Positions 1 through 9,277 of a stretch of DNA of 64,000 bases are shown here, piece after piece. The first letter of the stretch is position 1; every line of letters begins with the position of its first letter. The notes under the pieces were generated by a model that was not told the DNA's origin, made no database searches, and saw nothing but the letters and a program-made list of their open reading frames with translations. The translations under genes and the position numbers were made by a program. The DNA is taken from the NCBI RefSeq assembly GCF_017814975.1, contig NZ_JAGIQA010000015.1, positions 62,001-126,000 of the forward strand, in the 5' to 3' direction. This DNA comes from Cupriavidus consociatus. Its GTDB lineage: Bacteria > Pseudomonadota > Gammaproteobacteria > Burkholderiales > Burkholderiaceae.

Positions 1-1
1 A

Positions 2-1468
2 TTCCTGCCCGAAGAAGACCAGGGCGTGCTGTACGCCCAGGTGCAGACGCCTGCCGGCGCCACCGCCGAGCGCACGCAGAAGGTGCTCGACCAGATGCGC
101 GAATACCTGCTGAAGGAAGAGGGCGGCGTGGTGGCATCGCTGTTCACCGTCAACGGCTTCAACTTTGCCGGCCGCGGCCAGAACTCGGGCCTGGCATTCA
201 TTCTGCTCAAGCCATGGGCGCAGCGCAGCGGGGACAGTACCAGCGTGTTCGACCTGGCCGCGCGCGCACAGCGCAAGTTCATGAGTTTTCGCGATTCGAT
301 GTCGTTCGCGTTCGCCCCGCCCGCGGTGCAGGAACTGGGCAATGCCACCGGTTTTGACCTCTACCTGCAGGACCAGGCCGGCATTGGCCACGTGGCGCTG
401 ATGAACGCGCGTGACAAGTTCCTGGCGCTGGCCTCGCAAAACCCGGTGCTGCAGCGCGTGCGTCCCAACGGCCTGAATGACCAGCCGCAGTACCAGCTGG
501 TGATCGACGATGAGAAAGCGCGCGCGCTCGGCATCTCGCTGGCTGACATCAACAGCACGGTGTCGATCGCCTGGGGCTCCAGCTACGTCAACGACTTTAT
601 CGACCGCGGCCGGGTCAAGCGCGTCTACGTGCAGGGCCGCCCGGATTCCCGCATGAAACCGGACGATATCGACAAATGGTTTGTGCGCAATGGCAAGGGC
701 GAAATGGTGCAGTTCTCAGCCTTCGCCGACGGCAAGTGGAGCTATGGCTCGCCCAAGCTGCAGCGCTACAACGGCGTGGCCGCGGTGGAAGTGCTCGGCG
801 AGCCCGCGCCCGGGCGCAGCTCCGGCGAGGCCATGAACGCAATCGAGGAGATCATGAAGCAGATGCCGCCAGGCGTGGGTTATGCCTGGACCGGCCTGTC
901 CTACGAGGAACGGCTGTCGGGCTCGCAGGCGCCGGCGCTCTATGCGCTCTCGCTGCTGGTGGTGTTCCTGTGCCTGGCCGCGCTGTACGAAAGCTGGTCG
1001 ATCCCGTTCTCGGTGATGCTGGTGGTGCCGCTCGGCGTGATCGGCGCACTGCTTGCCACACTGGGGCGCGGCTTGTCGAATGACGTTTTCTTCCAGGTTG
1101 GCCTGCTGACCACCATCGGCCTGTCAGCCAAGAACGCCATCCTGATCGTGGAATTCGCCAAGAGCGAGTACGAACAGGGCAAGGGCCTGGTCGAGGCCGC
1201 CGTGGAGGCGTGCCGCTTGCGCCTGCGCCCCATCGTGATGACTTCGCTGGCCTTCATGCTCGGCGTGTTCCCGCTGGCCGTGTCGACCGGGGCCGGTGCC
1301 GGCAGCCAGCACGCCATCGGCACCGGCGTGATCGGCGGCATGATCACTGCCACGGTACTGGCGATCTTCTGGGTGCCGCTGTTCTTTGTCGCTGTCACCT
1401 CCATGTTCGGACGCAAGCGCAGGCCGCGGGCGCATGGCGCCTCCGTGGAAAAAGGCGCGCTCGAATGA
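2..1468 (+). CDS. RND efflux pump inner-membrane transporter, C-terminal part (cut by window start)
   Basis: The last 488 residues of an HAE1-family (AcrB/MexB-like) proton-driven drug exporter; full-length members have about 1,030-1,050 residues, so the N-terminal half lies upstream of the window. The reading frame is open from base 2. The visible part starts in the periplasmic porter domain and ends with the last group of transmembrane helices, where GLLTTIGLSAKNAILIVEFA and the RLRPIVMTSLAF segment are family hallmarks. The stop codon overlaps the start of the outer membrane factor gene by 4 bases (ATGA), so pump and channel are translationally coupled. The periplasmic adaptor gene is presumably further upstream. 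The substrate cannot be told from this part. Confidence 0.95.
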   Translation, partial: FLPEEDQGVLYAQVQTPAGATAERTQKVLDQMREYLLKEEGGVVASLFTVNGFNFAGRGQNSGLAFILLKPWAQRSGDSTSVFDLAARAQRKFMSFRDSMSFAFAPPAVQELGNATGFDLYLQDQAGIGHVALMNARDKFLALASQNPVLQRVRPNGLNDQPQYQLVIDDEKARALGISLADINSTVSIAWGSSYVNDFIDRGRVKRVYVQGRPDSRMKPDDIDKWFVRNGKGEMVQFSAFADGKWSYGSPKLQRYNGVAAVEVLGEPAPGRSSGEAMNAIEEIMKQMPPGVGYAWTGLSYEERLSGSQAPALYALSLLVVFLCLAALYESWSIPFSVMLVVPLGVIGALLATLGRGLSNDVFFQVGLLTTIGLSAKNAILIVEFAKSEYEQGKGLVEAAVEACRLRLRPIVMTSLAFMLGVFPLAVSTGAGAGSQHAIGTGVIGGMITATVLAIFWVPLFFVAVTSMFGRKRRPRAHGASVEKGALE

Positions 1469-2925
1469 AGAAGACCTTGTTTTGCGCCGCCGCCATGGCC
1501 ATGCTGGCGGGCTGCAGCCTGATTCCCAGGTACGAGCGCCCGGCCTCGCCGGTGGCGGCAGCGTACCCGCAGGGCGCGGCCTACCTGCCCGCCGATGCCG
1601 CCGCCGAGGCCGGCCAGGTGCCTGCGGTCGAGTTGGGCTGGCGCGAATTCTTCGCCGATGCGCGCCTGCGCCGTCTCATCGAACTGGCGCTGGAGAACAA
1701 CCGCGATCTACGCGTGGCTGTCCTTAACGTGGAGGCGTTCGGGGCACAATACCGCATCCAGCGCGCCGACCTGTTTCCCGCCATCGGCGCGGCCGCACAG
1801 GGCACGCGCCAGCGCATTCCCGCCGACCTGTCCGCCACCGGACGGCGCCTGATCAGCAGCCAGTATGGCGTGTCGCTGGGCACCACGGCGTGGGAGATCG
1901 ACCTGTTCGGCCGCGTGCGCAGCCTCAGTGAAGCCGCGCTCGAACAGTATTTCGCCAGCGACGAGGTACGCCGCAGTGCCCAGATCTCGCTGGTGGCGGG
2001 CGTTGCCAGCGCCTACCTGACCCAGCGCGCCGATGAAACCCTGCTGCGGCTCACCCGGGAAACCCTGGCCAACTATGAGCGCAGCTATGGCCTGACCCGG
2101 CGCAGTTACGAGGAAGGGATCGCTTCCCGGCTGGACCTGCGCCAGGCGCAGACCGCCGTGGAAACCGCCCGCGCGAGCCTTGCCCGTTTCACCCGGCTGG
2201 TCGCCCAGGATGAGAATGCCCTGGTGCTGCTGCTCGGCACGTCCCTGCCAGCGGATCTGCCGGAAGGCCTGCCGCTGGAGCAGAAGCTGTTCGCCGATGT
2301 GCCGGCCGGGCTGCCCTCAGACCTGCTGCAGAACCGTCCGGACGTGCTCGCGGCCGAGCACCGGCTGCGCTCCGCCAACGCCGATATCGGCGCCGCGCGG
2401 GCGGCGTTCTTCCCCAGCATCAGCCTGACCGCGTCGGCGGGCACCGCCAGCAGCCAGCTTTCCGGCCTGTTCGGGGCCGGCTCCGGCACGTGGTTGTTCC
2501 AGCCGCGCATCAATCTGCCGCTGTTTACCGCCGGCAGCCTGCGGGCCAGTCTGGACTACGCCACCATCCAGAAGGACGTCAATGTCGCCCAGTACGAGCG
2601 AACGGTGCAGACCGCCTTCCGCGAGGTGGCCGATGGGCTGGCGGCGCGGGGCACCTACACCAGCCAGCTCCAGGCCCAGGTCCGTTTCGTGGAAGCTGCC
2701 CAGGACGCCTATGGCCTGGCCGACCGGCGCTATCGCACGGGTGTCGACAGCTACCTTGCCGTGCTGGACGCGCAGCGCTCGCTTTACAACGCGCAACAAT
2801 TGCTGATCGAAGCCCGGCTCGAGCAACTCTCCAGTGAAGTCAACCTGTACAAGGCCCTGGGCGGCGGCTGGCACGACCAGACTGGCAAGCGCAACGATAC
2901 GAAAGTTGGCCGGGGGGATTCGTAA
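1465..2925 (+). CDS. RND efflux outer membrane factor, NodT/OprM-type lipoprotein
   Basis: 486-residue outer membrane channel that lets the RND pump export through the outer membrane. The start ATG overlaps the pump stop codon and gives a lipoprotein signal peptide with lipobox LAGC near residue 18. This start is much better than the longer upstream reading frame, which lies inside the pump gene. Two OEP repeats follow, with family motifs such as the WEIDLFGR segment, SRLDLRQAQTAVE and the second-repeat LQNRPDVLAAEHRLR, and near the C-terminus SYLAVLDAQRSLYNAQQ. Length and order are normal for NodT-family proteins. Confidence 0.95.
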   Translation: MKKTLFCAAAMAMLAGCSLIPRYERPASPVAAAYPQGAAYLPADAAAEAGQVPAVELGWREFFADARLRRLIELALENNRDLRVAVLNVEAFGAQYRIQRADLFPAIGAAAQGTRQRIPADLSATGRRLISSQYGVSLGTTAWEIDLFGRVRSLSEAALEQYFASDEVRRSAQISLVAGVASAYLTQRADETLLRLTRETLANYERSYGLTRRSYEEGIASRLDLRQAQTAVETARASLARFTRLVAQDENALVLLLGTSLPADLPEGLPLEQKLFADVPAGLPSDLLQNRPDVLAAEHRLRSANADIGAARAAFFPSISLTASAGTASSQLSGLFGAGSGTWLFQPRINLPLFTAGSLRASLDYATIQKDVNVAQYERTVQTAFREVADGLAARGTYTSQLQAQVRFVEAAQDAYGLADRRYRTGVDSYLAVLDAQRSLYNAQQLLIEARLEQLSSEVNLYKALGGGWHDQTGKRNDTKVGRGDS

Positions 2926-3095
2926 AGATGAGGAGCTTGCATGTTGGCCTGCCGGCCGACGCATGACTGGATTTTCCGGCCCAGTACGGGATTCGCAGGA
3001 ACTTGCTACATTGCTGACTGCTGACGAAAACAGCCCCACGCTGCTGTCCCGCTCATCGCAAATCATCGCAAACCGACAGACCAAGGAGACATCGA

Positions 3096-4232
3096 ATGCG
3101 CACCACACTTCAACTTCGTTCGCAAATCAAGAGCAGCGGTGAACTCGAGCTGTCGCTAGCCAGCATCGACACGCCGAAGCCTGGCCCGGATGAAGTGCTC
3201 ATCCGCATTGAAGCCTCTCCCCTCAACCCCTCCGATCTCGGCCTGCTGTTCGGTGCGGCCGACATGAGCACGGCCAAGGCCAGCGGCACGGCCGAGCGCC
3301 CCATCGTCACCGCACGCGTTCCGGAAGGCGCGATGCGCAGCATGGCGGGCCGCCTGGATGCGTCCATGCCGGTTGGCAATGAGGGCGCGGGCGTGGTCGT
3401 CGATTCAGGCTCGTCCCCTGCGGCGCAAGCCTTGATGGGCAAGACCGTGGCTGCCATCGGTGGCGCGATGTACTCGCAGTACCGCTGCATTCCCGCGGAT
3501 CAGTGCCTGGTCCTGCCCGAAGGCGCCACGCCCGCTGACGGCGCGTCATCATTCGTCAACCCGCTCACCGCACTGGGCATGGTCGAGACCATGCGGCTTG
3601 AAGGACATAGTGCCCTGGTGCACACCGCCGCGGCCTCCAACCTGGGGCAGATGCTCAATCAGATCTGTCTCAAGGATGGCATCAAGCTGGTGAACATCGT
3701 GCGCAAGCAAGAGCAGGCGGACCTGCTCAAGGCACAAGGCGCGGTCCACGTCTGCAACGCCGCGTCGCCGACGTTCATGCAGGATCTCACCGAGGCACTC
3801 GTCGCCACTGGCGCAACAATCGCGTTCGACGCCACGGGCGGCGGCAAGCTCGGCGGCCAGATCCTCACCTGCATGGAAGCGGCCTTGAACAAGACGGCCC
3901 GCGAATACAGCCGCTATGGCTCGACCACCCACAAGCAGGTCTACCTCTACGGCGGCCTGGACACAAGCCCGACCGAGTTCAACCGCAACTTCGGCATGGC
4001 GTGGGGCATGGGCGGCTGGCTGCTGTTCCCGTTCCTGCAGAAGATCGGGCGCGAGCGGGCCAACGCGCTGAAGCAACGCGTAGTGGCGGAGCTGAAGACC
4101 ACCTTTGCCAGCCACTACTCGAAAGAGATTTCGCTGGCCGAGGTGCTGGACCTCGACGTGATCGCCGTCTACAACAAGCGCGCGACGGGGGAGAAGTACC
4201 TGATCAACCCGAACAAGCGCCTGGCCGGATAA
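3096..4232 (+). CDS. Medium-chain (quinone oxidoreductase-like) zinc-binding dehydrogenase family protein
   Basis: 378-residue NAD(P)-dependent MDR-superfamily oxidoreductase. The N-terminal GroES-like fold shows PGPDEVLIRIEASPLNPSDL and VGNEGAGVVVDSG; the Rossmann part follows with the LVHTAAASNLGQ nucleotide-binding segment near residue 175. The catalytic-zinc cysteine/histidine set is not evident, so it is more like quinone oxidoreductases than true alcohol dehydrogenases. An AAGGAGA ribosome site sits 6 bases before the ATG. Just upstream a 10-base sequence catcgcaaat/c is repeated twice in tandem. It stands alone, 170 bases after the efflux operon. The substrate is unknown. Confidence 0.85.
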   Translation: MRTTLQLRSQIKSSGELELSLASIDTPKPGPDEVLIRIEASPLNPSDLGLLFGAADMSTAKASGTAERPIVTARVPEGAMRSMAGRLDASMPVGNEGAGVVVDSGSSPAAQALMGKTVAAIGGAMYSQYRCIPADQCLVLPEGATPADGASSFVNPLTALGMVETMRLEGHSALVHTAAASNLGQMLNQICLKDGIKLVNIVRKQEQADLLKAQGAVHVCNAASPTFMQDLTEALVATGATIAFDATGGGKLGGQILTCMEAALNKTAREYSRYGSTTHKQVYLYGGLDTSPTEFNRNFGMAWGMGGWLLFPFLQKIGRERANALKQRVVAELKTTFASHYSKEISLAEVLDLDVIAVYNKRATGEKYLINPNKRLAG

Positions 4233-4239
4233 GCCACCC

Positions 4240-4490
4240 CGGGGCGCCTTGCGCGCCCACCGTGTCAAGAATCAGCCGCTGCGCCACCGCCGGCGGCGCG
4301 GCGCTGCCGACTGGCCGGCCGGCAACGGGGGAGCGCTTTCCAGTTCCGCGGCGGTGTGGAAGCTCACCCACACGCTGACCTGGCAGTCATCGCGCACCAG
4401 CACGCGCTGGGCCAGAAGAGCTCAAAGATGTGCCCCCCGTCGTCGCTGGTTTCAAAGTCCTCGCATGGGTAGCTCTGCTTCTGATCGCAT
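4240..4490 (-). pseudogene. Possible frameshifted remnant of a small unknown gene
   Basis: On the minus strand two open stretches in different frames join into a plausible protein-like sequence: one containing YPCEDFETSDDGGHIFEL, then after a frame change one containing AQRVLVRDDCQVSVWVSFHT, ending at a stop near 4270. The acidic/hydrophobic alternation and GC-rich third positions look like decayed coding sequence just downstream of the DUF3455 gene. No family was recognised, so this is a weak call. Confidence 0.25.
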
Positions 4491-4492
4491 AG

Positions 4493-5020
4493 CTATTCCA
4501 GGAAGACGTAGTCCGCCCGATAAGGCATGCGATTCTCCTGTCCTTCCTGTGTGCAAGCCTGAGGGAGGGCCTGTCCGCCTTGGGTATTCAGCCGTTGCAC
4601 GTAACGCGTCCTCGAAAGCAGGCCAGCTCCGCCGGTGCTCGTTGCCTGCAACAGCAAGAGTGGAATGCTGTCGGGTTCCTGCGCATTGGGCGTCTGCCGC
4701 AATACCTTGCCGGTCACCTTGCTGCCATCAGGCGCTTCCCAGGTCGGCCCAGAATAATGTTTGACGGCGAGTTGTCCGGTGTCATCCTTCAGGGTGGCTT
4801 CCGGGGCCGAAAAGATCCATAACAACCGGCCGTCGTTCGCACGCTTGCACTGATAAATCTGTACACCGGATGCGTGCAGCACCGCGATCGTTCCACGCGC
4901 GTCGGTGGGCTGGAGTTCGGGCGGAGCCGATATCCTCGGTGTGGTACACGAAACGAGCAGGCCTGCCATGCAGAGTACAGCGAAACTCGCGTTGAAAAAA
5001 TGCCGAGAACATTGCGACAT
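4493..5020 (-). CDS. DUF3455-family lipoprotein
   Basis: 175-residue secreted protein. The N-terminus carries a hydrophobic signal with lipobox LVSC near residue 25. The rest matches the DUF3455 pattern: GVQIYQCK near residue 55, WIFSAPEATLKD, HYSGPTWEAPDGSKVTG and RTRYVQRLNTQGGQ. Two cysteines (in IYQCK and PQACTQ) are typical of the family and may form a disulfide. The function is unknown; members are found as envelope or extracellular proteins in proteobacteria and fungi. It is transcribed alone, leftward. Confidence 0.85.
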   Translation of the reverse strand: MSQCSRHFFNASFAVLCMAGLLVSCTTPRISAPPELQPTDARGTIAVLHASGVQIYQCKRANDGRLLWIFSAPEATLKDDTGQLAVKHYSGPTWEAPDGSKVTGKVLRQTPNAQEPDSIPLLLLQATSTGGAGLLSRTRYVQRLNTQGGQALPQACTQEGQENRMPYRADYVFLE

Positions 5021-5514
5021 TTTGCCCCCTTACCTTAACCCATGCAGGAGGATAGTACTTCCCGTGCCACGTTGCCAGTTGCGTCCGCGCGGGTCCGATC
5101 GCCTCGTCGCATCGGGATGCGGGCGGAAGGCTTGGCGGCTTCAGTAGCCCGTCAACAAGGGTCGTTCGGGGCCCGCAATCGGAACCTTGAGTGGCCCAAC
5201 GAGACCCGCTCGGCGGCGACGCGCGCGGCAGCAGCAGCAGCAGGTAGTGCAGGACCTCTCTCCATCCGGCATCGGCGGGCACGGCTCAGGGCAAATCGCC
5301 GCGTCGGGATCAGCCGAGCGAAACTTCGACGTGTGATGTCGTGCTCGCCCGGCAAGGCGGCTCAATCGACGGGTGGAAAGTCAACGTGGAGAACCTTGGC
5401 ATTGCGAGAAGATTGCCTCGTTGCTTTGATCCTTTTGGGCATTCTTTTGAGTACATGGAGTCTCGAAATCTGCATTCGGTAGACCTAAAGTTGAGGCTCC
5501 TAACTACCTGATGA
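5021..5514. other. Intergenic region, nothing recognised
   Basis: About 490 bases between two divergent genes. It must hold the promoters of the DUF3455 gene (leftward) and of the nitroreductase gene (rightward). Several open frames cross it in both directions, but none gives a recognisable protein or a good ribosome site. No clear inverted repeat was seen. Confidence 0.5.
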
Positions 5515-6165
5515 ATGAGTCTCGCACCCATGGCTAACGGAACCACCAGGACCAATGCAGTCATCGAATGTATCTTGAGCCGCAGCGCGGCCAAGTACTA
5601 CGATCCCACCGCGACCTTGAGCGACGAGCAAATCCGCGAGCTGGTGCGGATCGGCACCAGCGCGCCGACATCCTTCCACATGCAGAACTGGCGCTTCATC
5701 GCCGTACGCTCGCCTGAAGCCAAGGCGCGGCTGAGTCCGATCGCCTGGAGCCAGCCCATGATCACGGAAGCAGCCGTTACTTTCATCGTCTGCGGCCAGT
5801 TGGCCGATTCCAGCGTAATACCGGATCGCCTGGCGCCTCTGGTGAAAGCAGGTGTCATGCCGGCAGAGATGGTGCCGGAATGGGAAATCCCGGCACGCGA
5901 TCTGTATATGGATTACCCGCAGCGCCAGCGCGACGAGGCAGTACGCACTGCCACCTTCGGTGCGGCGGCGATGATCTACGCGGCCCGCTCGCTGGGCCTG
6001 GGTTCGACGCCGATGATTGGTTTCGATGCCGAAGGGGTGCACCGCGAGTTCGGACTGGCCCAGGACGAAGTGCCGGTCCTGCTGTTGTCCGTCGGACCGG
6101 AGCGTCCCGGAAACTGGCCGCAGAAGCCGCGCCTGCCAGTGGCCGATGTGCTGGATCTGGTATAG
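5515..6165 (+). CDS. Nitroreductase-family FMN oxidoreductase
   Basis: 216-residue nitroreductase-fold flavoprotein. Near the N-terminus SRSAAKYYDP and the FMN-binding RIGTSAPTSFHMQNWRF are typical (usual form: R-x-A-P-S-x-x-N-x-Q-P-W). Near the C-terminus GLGSTPMIGFDAEGV is the conserved second FMN/dimer segment. Such enzymes reduce nitro groups, quinones or activated double bonds with NAD(P)H. The start could be 5515 or the ATG at 5530; neither has a strong ribosome site. It sits just before an AhpD-like gene and an AraC regulator, possibly a small stress or detoxification group. Confidence 0.85.
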   Translation: MSLAPMANGTTRTNAVIECILSRSAAKYYDPTATLSDEQIRELVRIGTSAPTSFHMQNWRFIAVRSPEAKARLSPIAWSQPMITEAAVTFIVCGQLADSSVIPDRLAPLVKAGVMPAEMVPEWEIPARDLYMDYPQRQRDEAVRTATFGAAAMIYAARSLGLGSTPMIGFDAEGVHREFGLAQDEVPVLLLSVGPERPGNWPQKPRLPVADVLDLV

Positions 6166-6352
6166 GCGCGTCGCCCTGGCAGCGATCACGCCGAACGATC
6201 AAGCGGCTGCCAAGTGAGAGGCAAACACAAGGTACCTCCCACTTGAAGGCCTGACCAGCTTCGACCCAAGACTTGGGCACGAAGTAAGCCGGGGGATGGT
6301 TCCCACATGGACTTTCCCCAATTAGTGAAACCAGCAACTTACAGAGATTACG

Positions 6353-6898
6353 ATGCCAAGAACTGCTGCTCTAAAGCCGGAACACGTGCCGGCCGATTCG
6401 AAACCAACCCTCGATGCAATCACCAGGAGCATCGGGTTCACCCCAAATATGATGGCGACCTTCGCGCAGAGCCCCATCGCGTTCAACTCATGGGCCACCC
6501 TGCTCGGCTCCTTGAGTAAGGCGCTCGACGTGAAGACGCGTGACAGCATCGGCCTCGCTGTCTCCGAAGTGAATGGCTGCAACTACTGTCTGACAGTTCA
6601 CAGCTATACGGCCGAGCATCTGGCCAAGCTGCCGGCCGATGAAGTCATTCTGGCTCGGAAGGGCCGTGCCAACGACCCGAAGCGCGACGCCGCCGTCCAG
6701 TTTGCGCGCAAAGTCATCGAGGCCCGCGGCAACGTCACTGACGCCGATCTGAATGCCGTCCGCGAAGCCGGCTACACGGATGCGAACGTCATGGAGATCG
6801 TCGCGCTGGTCGCCATGTACTCCCTGACGAATTTCTTCAATAACGTGTTCGATCCCGAGAAGGACTTTCCCGCCGTTACGCCGGCTGGCTCGATCTGA
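6353..6898 (+). CDS. Carboxymuconolactone decarboxylase / AhpD-like peroxidase-related protein
   Basis: 181-residue all-helical protein of the AhpD/CMD superfamily. The redox motif CNYCLTVH (C-x-x-C-x-x-x-H) near residue 77 is the active site of alkylhydroperoxidase AhpD and its uncharacterised peroxidase-related relatives. The following EHLAKLPADEVILARKG and the C-terminal NFFNNVFDPEKDFP stretch fit the relatives of about 180 residues. It probably removes peroxides by a thiol mechanism or acts on a small acid. An AraC regulator gene follows 480 bases later in the same direction. Confidence 0.85.
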   Translation: MPRTAALKPEHVPADSKPTLDAITRSIGFTPNMMATFAQSPIAFNSWATLLGSLSKALDVKTRDSIGLAVSEVNGCNYCLTVHSYTAEHLAKLPADEVILARKGRANDPKRDAAVQFARKVIEARGNVTDADLNAVREAGYTDANVMEIVALVAMYSLTNFFNNVFDPEKDFPAVTPAGSI

Positions 6899-6941
6899 AC
6901 GCTATCCGGGTGCTTGAAGGGTTTGATGCGAGCGCAGCGCC

Positions 6942-6990
6942 AAAGCCCGGAGGCACCCGGGAAGGATTCTTGGGAACGCGTTCGGGCTTT
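6942..6990 (+). terminator. Possible terminator after the AhpD-like gene
   Basis: AAAGCCCG (6942-6949) pairs with CGGGCTTT (6983-6990), followed by a short T run. The 33-base loop is long, so the hairpin is only moderately convincing as a terminator. Confidence 0.4.
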
Positions 6991-7377
6991 TCGTATGGCC
7001 CGACAAGTCTGGGAGTAGGAATGTGACACTCGCGGCTTCGATCGCTTCCTTCATGTGCAGGCATGGCTCGATCGCGGCCTCGCGCGCCCAGCCGTTCAGA
7101 AGGGAATCAATATGTGAAACCCATCGGCGCATAGGTGCAGGGTCTGCGAAGAACGGCATGCGGCTTTACGACCGCATCGCTCGTCGTCCCGGCTTTCCAA
7201 CCGGCATGCAAATGCCTTGACGGCGGCGCGCACGCGAAGGAATTCCTTGCCGTCCAGTTGCCCGGACGAGCTTGCGCGCTACGTGTCCGATCAGCTCAGG
7301 CACTGAGGCCATTTGCTTTGCACAACCGGAATGCAATCGCAATAAGATGCTTGAGCGTTCCAAGTTCTCGAGGTCCT
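6991..7377. other. Intergenic region upstream of the AraC gene
   Basis: Nearly 390 bases with no recognised gene. An open frame runs through into the AraC gene from 7135, but its product before 7378 has no family similarity. The stretch is taken as leader and promoter sequence. Confidence 0.5.
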
Positions 7378-8334
7378 ATGTCCCAAGTCGACTGGCTGAG
7401 CCAACTCCTGCAAATGATCACCATCACTGGCCGGCTGGAGGTCCGTTGCGTCTACGGCGCGCCATGGCGTGTGGCCTGGCCCCAGTCCGCAGCGCACGAG
7501 ATTCCCTACCACGTCGTGCTCAAGGGCCGGGCGATTATCGAGAATCCGGAGACCGGGACGACCATGGAGCTGGTGGGAGGAGATATCGTGCTGTTGCCGC
7601 ACGGGTCGGCGCACGTCCTGCACGATGGCAGCGGACATGCGCCGGGTCTTACCTACAATCGCCAAGGTTCAGCAGGATGGATGCTCAGCCACAATGACGG
7701 CCAGGGCGATCATCTGGACCTGTTGTGCGGGCGATTTTTCATCGAGCCGCCCCATGATCGGCTGATTCGCAATTATCTACCCACGAATCTGGTGGTACGG
7801 GCCGTGGACGGCCATGATGAAGACGCCATCGGGACCGCTGCGAATCACCTGGCCAGTCTCATGGGGCTGATGCGCATGGAGTCCAGCGGGGACAAACTGG
7901 GCGGATATGCCATGCTCAACGCGCTTACCTCGGCGCTGTTCACACTGGTACTGCGCGCAGCAAGCGAATCCGAGCAGGCCCCGGCAGGCTTGTTAGCGCT
8001 TGTCGGCCATCCACGGCTGTCTCCGGCCATTTCGGCCATGTTCGCCGAACCGGCGCGACCCTGGAACCTGCCTGATCTGGCCGACTTGTGCAGCATGTCG
8101 CGCGCCACCTTCATGCGGCATTTTCAGGACAAGCTGGGACGCTCGGCCATCGAATTGCTGACAGATATCCGCATGAGCCTGGCCGCCAACGAACTGAAGA
8201 AGCCGATGATGACCACCGAAGCCGTGGCCGAATCAGTCGGTTATCGATCCGTGGCAGCGTTCCGGCGTGTGTTCACCGACACAATGGGGATGACGCCGGG
8301 GGAATGGCGCCGCCTGGCGCGCGAGGGCCAGTAA
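7378..8334 (+). CDS. AraC-family transcriptional regulator with N-terminal cupin domain
   Basis: 318-residue regulator. The N-terminal cupin (AraC_binding_2/cupin_6 type) begins MSQVDWLSQLL and includes IPYHVVLKGRA and GGDIVLLPHGSAHVLHDG, the usual effector domain. The C-terminal double helix-turn-helix starts around residue 215 (RPWNLPDLADLCSMSRATFM) and ends with SVGYRSVAAFRRVFTDTMG and PGEWRR. The ATG at 7378 is chosen because family members start with this sequence and the preceding frame is not conserved-looking. Such regulators usually control neighbouring oxidoreductase or dehydrogenase genes; the nitroreductase/AhpD pair just upstream is a reasonable target (inference). Confidence 0.9.
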   Translation: MSQVDWLSQLLQMITITGRLEVRCVYGAPWRVAWPQSAAHEIPYHVVLKGRAIIENPETGTTMELVGGDIVLLPHGSAHVLHDGSGHAPGLTYNRQGSAGWMLSHNDGQGDHLDLLCGRFFIEPPHDRLIRNYLPTNLVVRAVDGHDEDAIGTAANHLASLMGLMRMESSGDKLGGYAMLNALTSALFTLVLRAASESEQAPAGLLALVGHPRLSPAISAMFAEPARPWNLPDLADLCSMSRATFMRHFQDKLGRSAIELLTDIRMSLAANELKKPMMTTEAVAESVGYRSVAAFRRVFTDTMGMTPGEWRRLAREGQ

Positions 8335-8606
8335 TGCGATTCGGTTTCGGTGTGCAGCCTGGATGAGGCGCTAGACGCGCCGGCGCCGGGCGGCCACTCT
8401 TCCGTGCTCCAACGCGACCACATTGGGGGAGTCGTTCTATAAGAAAGGGCGCCGCTGCGAATAGTGCGGCTGCATGTATTGAACGTGTCTCTGTGTCATG
8501 ATCCGCATTGCGCATCGACTACGTTGTGCAGAAGTCGCGACCGCTACGTCACAAGTGCAAGTGGATTTAGCACGAAAGCAAATCTTCCGAACCGCTCTGG
8601 CGCTCG

Positions 8607-9143
8607 TCAGCGCAGCACGCGGTAGGTCGACTGCACCAGTCCGGACGGAAAATGTCGGCTCGACACAAGTGCCAGACTGACGTCCTGCGGCAGTGCGCCG
8701 AACAATGGCCTCCCGGCTCCGATCAGCACGGGCGCCGTTGTGACCACCAGGTCGGCGATCAATCCATCGCGCAGGAAAGATTGGACCAACTGGCCGCCAT
8801 CGACATACACGCGATTCACGCCTTCGGCCTCCAGTTGTGTCATCGTGTCCTTGGGGGTGCGACCCGAGAAACGCACCTTTCCCTGCAACGCCTCCGGCAC
8901 CGGCTTGCCGGCCAATTGGCGGGAAAGCACCAGCACAGGTCTGTCGTAAGCCCATTCGCCCATCGTGAGGACTTTTTCAAAGCAGCCCCGCCCCATCACG
9001 ATCGCGCCCTTGTCGGCGATGAAATCCGAGTAGCCGTGGTCTTCAGCGTGGTCGTCCCGCGCCAGAAGCCAGCCGATGTCACCATCGGGTCGGGCGATAA
9101 AGCCATCCAGGCTGGTAGCAATAAAGACGTGTCCTGTAATCAT
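8607..9143 (-). CDS. Dihydrofolate reductase / RibD C-terminal-like reductase
   Basis: 178-residue protein of the YyaP/RibD_C superfamily, stand-alone NADPH-dependent reductases related to dihydrofolate reductase. It opens with HVFIATSLDGFIARPDGDI, the family signature, followed by AIVMGRGCFEKVL, YDRPVLVLSR and VNRVYVDGGQLVQSFL, and ends with SRHFPSGLVQSTYRV. The ATG at 9143 is preferred over 9182 because the signature starts immediately after it. The substrate is unknown. It is convergent with the AraC gene. Confidence 0.88.
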   Translation of the reverse strand: MITGHVFIATSLDGFIARPDGDIGWLLARDDHAEDHGYSDFIADKGAIVMGRGCFEKVLTMGEWAYDRPVLVLSRQLAGKPVPEALQGKVRFSGRTPKDTMTQLEAEGVNRVYVDGGQLVQSFLRDGLIADLVVTTAPVLIGAGRPLFGALPQDVSLALVSSRHFPSGLVQSTYRVLR

Positions 9144-9277
9144 CCTTCCTCCATGGTTCCGTCGCGATCGCGCAAACCGCAATCGACGCCTCCAGCTTCC
9201 CGCAGAACGAACAACTCAATTGGGTAGAGGCGTCTATCGGCGATATCCCTTTTCCTGCCGGAGAACGGACAATAGCA

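Noticed and set aside
2317..3108. Minus-strand open frame overlapping the outer membrane factor gene and the following gap
   Set aside because: Mostly antisense to the channel gene; composition typical of a shadow frame.
3549..4268. Minus-strand open frame across the MDR dehydrogenase gene
   Set aside because: Antisense shadow with no family motif.
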